This document shows positions 60,269 through 64,000 of a DNA stretch of 64,000 bases, piece after piece. Both the position numbers and the translations under genes were made by a program. The DNA is from Naumovozyma dairenensis CBS 421 (taxonomy: Eukaryota > Ascomycota > Saccharomycetes > Saccharomycetales > Saccharomycetaceae), in assembly GCF_000227115.2 (NCBI RefSeq), contig NC_016484.1:682001-746000 (forward strand). Reading direction: 5' to 3'. The number at the start of each line of letters is the position of its first letter. Position 1 is the first letter of the stretch. A model generated the notes under the pieces. The model saw nothing but the letters and a program-made list of their open reading frames with translations, had not been told where the DNA came from and searched no databases.

Positions 60269-61352
60269 TATTGTCTGATGTTATTACGTACTGTGGATAG
60301 TTTGGATTATCTTTTTGATGGTATTCTGTATTGAATTCCTTGATAATATTTCTTCACGATTTTTCAAGATGAGATCAATATCAATATCAATATCAATAAA
60401 CAGGTAATGGAATGGCGCTTATTTCAGTCTTTTTTTTATGAAAGGGTTAAAATCCGAAAAAGATGTCCTAACATTATCTTGATGCATTTTTTTTGGTTAG
60501 GGCGCGTTGTGAAGAGAATACCCCCAGGCGTATAAGAGTCTATTAGGAAAAAAGTTATCAATGTTTTGCTGCGTATAAACTAATGAAGTAACCAAGAAGA
60601 TTCCCCTTTCTGGTAAAAATGTATAACTATGGGAACGTAACAGTAAAGTCCGTCTTTTGTTGTTATTTTGGTTTTAGAATGGGAGCTTTGTTGTCTGAAA
60701 ATGAACAGTGTCGCAGTAGGTATATGGATCTTCGTACACCTTTCTGCCTAAGAAGAAAAATGAGGCGCTGTAAATATTTTTTGACAAAGACGTTCTGCAG
60801 CAAAGCTGCGACACTTCTTAAAAATAGACTGTTTTTAAGGCAGTAAAAGGAAATGTGTCGCAAACAAAGCCTACTTGACTAAATAGTGTTACGCAGTTAG
60901 ATGCGTGGATTGCATTACAGGAAATCCCTTGTAAGAAAATTCTATTTGAAATCGTAAATAATATACCCTTTCCTTCCAACTATCGTACAGAATTAAAGTT
61001 GTCTACGTAAGGATTGCAAGGTTTCTTCGAGGAAATAACGCAAACCAAAACAATCTGTGCTGTCAGTCCTAGCTTAATGTCTAATGGTAATTTTCATTAA
61101 GTTATAGGCAGGGAAAGAAGAAAGTGGCTTCGAATTGTACAGTTGGCAGTATCCAGAATGGGATATAGAAAAGCATTTCTGAATAGCAATGTTCAAATAA
61201 GTTATATATATATATATATATATATCTATTTCAGATCATGGTACAATTGATTTTCGTATGGTGGTTAAGTTTACTTTGGAGTTCATATTGAATAAGCAGT
61301 AGTAGCAAAGCACTCACCACAGTTATTATATGCTTTAAAACAGAACTTGAAT
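60269..61352. other. Intergenic region upstream of RPC31
   Basis: 1.08 kb. Contains an ATCAAT repeat (60373-60399), TTAGGGC (60497-60503), an inverted-repeat cluster (60707-60862), and a TA run near 61203-61226. The ATG frame 60619-60846 overlaps the inverted repeats and is not convincing. Confidence 0.6.
60707..60862. repeat. Cluster of inverted repeats, possible structured RNA
   Basis: AGTGTCGCAG (60707-60716) is the exact reverse complement of CTGCGACACT (60806-60815), and a third copy GTGTCGCA lies at 60855-60862. Between the second and third copy CTTAAAAA and TTTTTAAG form a perfect 8-bp hairpin, and GCAGC-AAA-GCTGC (60797-60809) is another. The two pairings of the middle copy are mutually exclusive. 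Function unknown. Confidence 0.5.
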
Positions 61353-61598
61353 ATGACGCATTTACCAGATTCACAAATGGGTTCAATAATAGTAATAACA
61401 GATAAAGTAGTTAAAAATATAAAACAGCTTTTCTCAACAACGAACATAAGGAAAGCCACAGATGAAAATAAGCATAGTAATCCATCAGTAGTGACAAGAT
61501 TTGATTTATTACATTCAGCAGCATTTCAATTGAGTCAAAGGAAAAATCCAATGGGTCCTCGAAAAGTCGGCGGTCTAGCAAAGTCTCAGTTAAAGTGA
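61353..61598 (+). CDS. Small protein of unknown function
   Basis: An 81-codon ATG ORF, MTHLPDSQMGSIIVITDKV onwards, ending with HSAAFQLSQRKNPMGPRKV and GGLAKSQLK. I do not recognise the family. The ordered, basic C-terminal part (SAAFQLSQRKNPMGPRKVGG) does not look like a random AT-rich frame, and the gene is spaced like a normal gene between RPC31 and PGA2 with its own 3' flank. An in-frame TTG two codons earlier is not a likely start. The second ATG (61377) is a possible alternative. Confidence 0.6.
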   Translation: MTHLPDSQMGSIIVITDKVVKNIKQLFSTTNIRKATDENKHSNPSVVTRFDLLHSAAFQLSQRKNPMGPRKVGGLAKSQLK

Positions 61599-61983
61599 GA
61601 AAGTAGATATCATTCAGTATCATAATCATTAAGATAGAAGGTTTTCCATATCCTTTCATTCTTCTAATAAAAATAAATATTTAATATTTTCTTTAATATA
61701 ATTAAAACTCACCATCTATTCATTCCGCATCAGGAACTTAAACTATCGCTTAGCTACCCATTTTTTATACAAAATTTATTTAATTTGCATATACGATATA
61801 TTTGGGTTCGAGCTTGAACTACAGCGAATGAGGAAGTGTAAGGTACGTTGATTATAACGCTGTTTTTTCTATAAGTGTTAAATTAAATAAATTGAGTTTG
61901 AGTATATCGTCATAATACAAAAAAGGTAATAATGAACTTGGCGAAATTAGCGATTGCCTTCATTGAATGCCTTTCTTATGCAC
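61599..61983. other. Convergent spacer before PGA2
   Basis: 385 bp AT-rich 3' flank of the small gene and of PGA2. A GGTTCGAGCTTG near 61805 resembles a B box but no tRNA can be folded around it. Nothing else seen. Confidence 0.55.
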
Positions 61984-62370
61984 TCAATCTAACAATAAAT
62001 CTTGGATGTCGGCATCACTATCTTCATCATCCAACTGTCTTCTTTGTAGGTTTTCAACAGCTTTTTCCAATATTTCCTCTTGTTTCTTAACTCTACGTCT
62101 AGTCTTATTACCCCAACCAAAGGCAGTTGTTTCAGATTTCTTTTCATCTTCTGGCACATCAATTAACTTCTCCTTCTTTTCCTTGCTAATTCTATGTTCA
62201 TCTTCACGAGCTTGTCTCTCTAGTTGTTTCTTGGCTAATTCTTTGGCAACATAATTTCTAATAAAAATGTAAGCACCGACAACTATCACTAACCTAATCC
62301 CCTTCTTAGCGTCAAAATCAGCAAATGTATTCAAAGCTATCGTTTTTATCTTGTTCACTAGATATTCCAT
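61984..62370 (-). CDS. PGA2: ER membrane trafficking protein Pga2
   Basis: Small essential ER/nuclear-envelope protein implicated in processing of Gas1 and in secretory trafficking. The 128 residues compare with 129 in S. cerevisiae. One membrane span at about 25-43 (IRLVIVVGAYIFIRNYVA), the conserved AKELAKKQL after it, TTAFGWGNKTRRRVKKQEE in the C-terminal half and the acidic end DSDADIQDLLLD match the family. A different ATG frame (62318-62545) overlaps its 5' end but is probably not translated. Divergent from FUR1. Confidence 0.93.
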   Translation of the reverse strand: MEYLVNKIKTIALNTFADFDAKKGIRLVIVVGAYIFIRNYVAKELAKKQLERQAREDEHRISKEKKEKLIDVPEDEKKSETTAFGWGNKTRRRVKKQEEILEKAVENLQRRQLDDEDSDADIQDLLLD

Positions 62371-62791
62371 TCTTTATTATATCGTATATATACTGTTCTT
62401 GGTCTTGTATTTGCGTAATGATTATTCTGTCAACGAATTGAAAATGTGAGAATAGTTGATCTTTATACTTAGTTAGTGGTAAAAGTCGATGAGCTTTAAA
62501 ATCCTGAAATTTTCCAATTTGTTCCGATCCGAGAAAATCAATCATTTTCTACCCTAAAAATACATTTCCGTATTATTTAAAAAGGTTACATTTCAACCCT
62601 ATAATTTGTGCAAATTTTCCCTAAGATAAAAAATATTTCACTTTTTGAAAAAAAAATGTCTGAAAAAATATTGTATTACTCTAAAACTTTTCAATAAAAA
62701 CAATCCTCATTGCAAAGCTAAAACAATAAGAGAATATTAATCGCAAACAACAGTCCCTAACAAATAGTCAAGCAACCAAAAACGAAACAAG
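62371..62791. other. PGA2/FUR1 divergent promoter
   Basis: 421 bp with TACCCTAA (62550-62557) and CAACCCTATA (62593-62602), both Tbf1-like, an A8 run and the A-rich FUR1 leader. Confidence 0.6.
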
Positions 62792-63445
62792 ATGGCATCA
62801 ACTGAACCCTTCAAAAATGTGTTGTTATTACCTCAAACAAATCAATTATTGGGATTGTTTACAATCATCAGAGACAAGACAACTTCAAGATCTGACTTCA
62901 TTTTCTATTCAGACAGAATCATTAGATTATTAGTCGAAGAAGGTTTAAATCATTTACCTGTCGAAAAAAAATCAGTCGATACCCATACTAATGAAGTTTT
63001 CGAAGGTGTCGGGTTCAAAGGGAAAATTTGTGGTGTCTCTATCGTTAGAGCTGGTGAATCTATGGAACAAGGTTTGAGAGATTGTTGTAGATCTGTTCGT
63101 ATCGGTAAGATTTTGATTCAAAGAGATGAAGAAACTGCTTTACCAAAATTGTATTATGAGAAATTACCTGAAGATATTTCAGATAGATTTGTCTTCTTAT
63201 TGGATCCAATGTTAGCTACCGGTGGTAGTGCTATTATGGCCACTGATGTCTTAATCAAGAGAGGTGTCAAACCAGAAAGAATTTTCTTCTTGAATTTGAT
63301 TTGTAGTAAAGAAGGTATTGATAATTACCATTCAGCTCATCCAGATGTCAAGATCGTTACAGGTGTCATAGATAGAGGTTTGAATGAAGACCGTTATTTG
63401 GTTCCAGGTCTTGGTGATTTCGGTGACAGATATTATTGTATTTGA
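62792..63445 (+). CDS. FUR1: Uracil phosphoribosyltransferase
   Basis: Pyrimidine-salvage enzyme making UMP from uracil and PRPP, and the step that activates 5-fluorouracil. The 217 residues match the 216 of S. cerevisiae. The PRPP-binding motif DPMLATGGSA lies at 138-147 and the uracil-binding C-terminal region reads VPGLGDFGDRYYCI. Biased codons suggest good expression. In S. cerevisiae FUR1 is YHR128W on the sister chromosome VIII block; its presence next to PGA2 (YNL149C) is another sign of differential duplicate retention. Confidence 0.98.
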   Translation: MASTEPFKNVLLLPQTNQLLGLFTIIRDKTTSRSDFIFYSDRIIRLLVEEGLNHLPVEKKSVDTHTNEVFEGVGFKGKICGVSIVRAGESMEQGLRDCCRSVRIGKILIQRDEETALPKLYYEKLPEDISDRFVFLLDPMLATGGSAIMATDVLIKRGVKPERIFFLNLICSKEGIDNYHSAHPDVKIVTGVIDRGLNEDRYLVPGLGDFGDRYYCI

Positions 63446-63776
63446 TTGATCTTATTATTGTTAATGACTTAATACTTTTCACTATTATGATACTTAAAAA
63501 TCATTTCAGCATTTTTAGCAATTGCATTATTAATTCAATCATTCACTGAGTTAATATTGATGGTTATTTGTTAGTAGTTGATCTACTTTGTATTTATATT
63601 TCAATAAAACTTTTTTGAAACACACCATACTCGCTTCTTTTATCGTGAATACATAGCCTACGTTTCAATGACTATATTTTCTTTTTAATCTATAGAATAT
63701 CATATATAAGGATCGATGAGAAAAAATTATGTTATTTTTTCACCAGGTCCAAAGATAAATAGTCTACTAATACAAT
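63446..63776. other. FUR1 3' spacer
   Basis: 331 bp AT-rich convergent spacer between FUR1 and the gene running off the right edge. No ORF or RNA gene seen. Confidence 0.6.
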
Positions 63777-64000
63777 TTAGAACCCTTCGGATCCGTTGAA
63801 ACCATTAAAGGAAGATAGTAGGAAGATATTGTAATATTTCTTTTTAGAAATTTCATTACAATGATTCCAAGCGGATGTTAGACGGCCATCAATACATGAA
63901 CCGCTCATGTAAAAGTTATCAGCACCAGATCCATCAAACATATGAGCAAATGCGTCCTGTAAAATTGTTAATTTCAAATCATCAACGGATCCATATTCCT
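63777..64000 (-). CDS. C-terminal end of an unrecognised protein (partial)
   Basis: An open minus-strand frame runs off the right edge and ends at 63777. The visible ~74 residues begin EYGSVDDLKLTILQDAFAHM, include FDGSGADNFYMSGSCIDGR and end LSSFNGFNGSEGF. The composition is that of a folded protein and the frame has no stop up to the edge. The TTG at 63977 is not a start; the true start lies outside. I cannot name the family from this fragment. Confidence 0.65.
   Translation of the reverse strand, partial: EYGSVDDLKLTILQDAFAHMFDGSGADNFYMSGSCIDGRLTSAWNHCNEISKKKYYNIFLLSSFNGFNGSEGF

Noticed and set aside
60619..60846. 75-codon ATG ORF in the RPC31 upstream region
   Set aside because: It runs over the inverted repeats, an equally long frame exists antisense, and the peptide is not protein-like.
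61790..61830. Second tRNA suggested by GGTTCGAGC
   Set aside because: No A box or foldable acceptor and anticodon arms around it.
62318..62545. 75-codon ATG ORF overlapping the 5' end of PGA2 on the same strand
   Set aside because: It is in another frame, starts only a few bases from a Tbf1-like promoter motif, and lies where the PGA2 promoter and leader should be. A translated upstream ORF cannot be excluded without ribosome profiling.

Overview
The window is nuclear DNA of a budding yeast (Saccharomycetaceae). Almost every long ORF is recognisable as an orthologue of a Saccharomyces cerevisiae gene. Genes are compact and nearly intron-free, the one spliced gene uses the classical GTATGT / TACTAAC signals, and the tRNA is a typical yeast tRNA-Lys(CUU). 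The order follows S. cerevisiae chromosome XIV left arm (YNL117 to YNL139, then YNL152-YNL149). It is interleaved with genes that S. cerevisiae keeps on the sister chromosome VIII block (LSM12 = YHR121W, FUR1 = YHR128W, possibly YHR127W), while ORC6, SET1, MSH1, CIA2 and NDT80 of that block are absent. This is the pattern of a post-whole-genome-duplication yeast that resolved its duplicates differently from Saccharomyces. The abundance of microsatellites and poly-Q/poly-N tracts suggests a Naumovozyma/Kazachstania-like species, but the species is inferred, not proven. A 20-N assembly gap lies at 17465-17484.

Layout. 0.5-17 kb: MLS1(-), DCP2(+), NCS2(-), TOM70(+), mitochondrial bL35m(+), NMA111(-), tRNA-Lys(-), NAF1(-), the same order as S. 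cerevisiae. 17.5-34 kb is rearranged: SPC98 is on the opposite strand from that expected, FAR11(-), LSM12(+), TEP1(-) and NRK1(-) follow, then SSS1(+) and ESBP6(-) sit before CPT1(+). 34-52 kb is again collinear: TOM22(-), KRE33(-), FYV6(+), the YNL134C orthologue(+), FPR1(+), EAF7(-), NAM9(+), SRV2(-), an RRM-like protein gene(+) with a broken 5' region, YSF3(-, spliced) and THO2(+). 57.8-62.4 kb is an inverted piece: INN1(+), RPC31(-), a small unrecognised gene(+), PGA2(-). FUR1(+) and the 3' end of a further gene on the minus strand close the window.

The genes are mostly housekeeping and are not one pathway. They cover mRNA decay and processing (DCP2, LSM12, THO2, FYV6, YSF3), tRNA and rRNA modification or RNP assembly (NCS2, KRE33, NAF1), mitochondrial import and translation (TOM70, TOM22, bL35m, NAM9), secretion (SSS1, PGA2), cytoskeleton and cell division (SPC98, SRV2, INN1, FAR11), and metabolism (MLS1, NRK1, CPT1, FUR1). 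I found no mobile element, CRISPR, virus or novel multi-gene system.

The most interesting observations are: a YSF3 gene whose first exon is only the ATG and whose intron carries a hairpin between branch point and 3' splice site; a gene at 50.1-51.4 kb with coding-looking sequence in two frames and in-frame stops upstream of an intact RRM-like ORF; nine helical leucine-rich motifs in DCP2; repeated Tbf1-like AACCCTAA sites in several promoters; and an inverted-repeat cluster at 60.7-60.86 kb.
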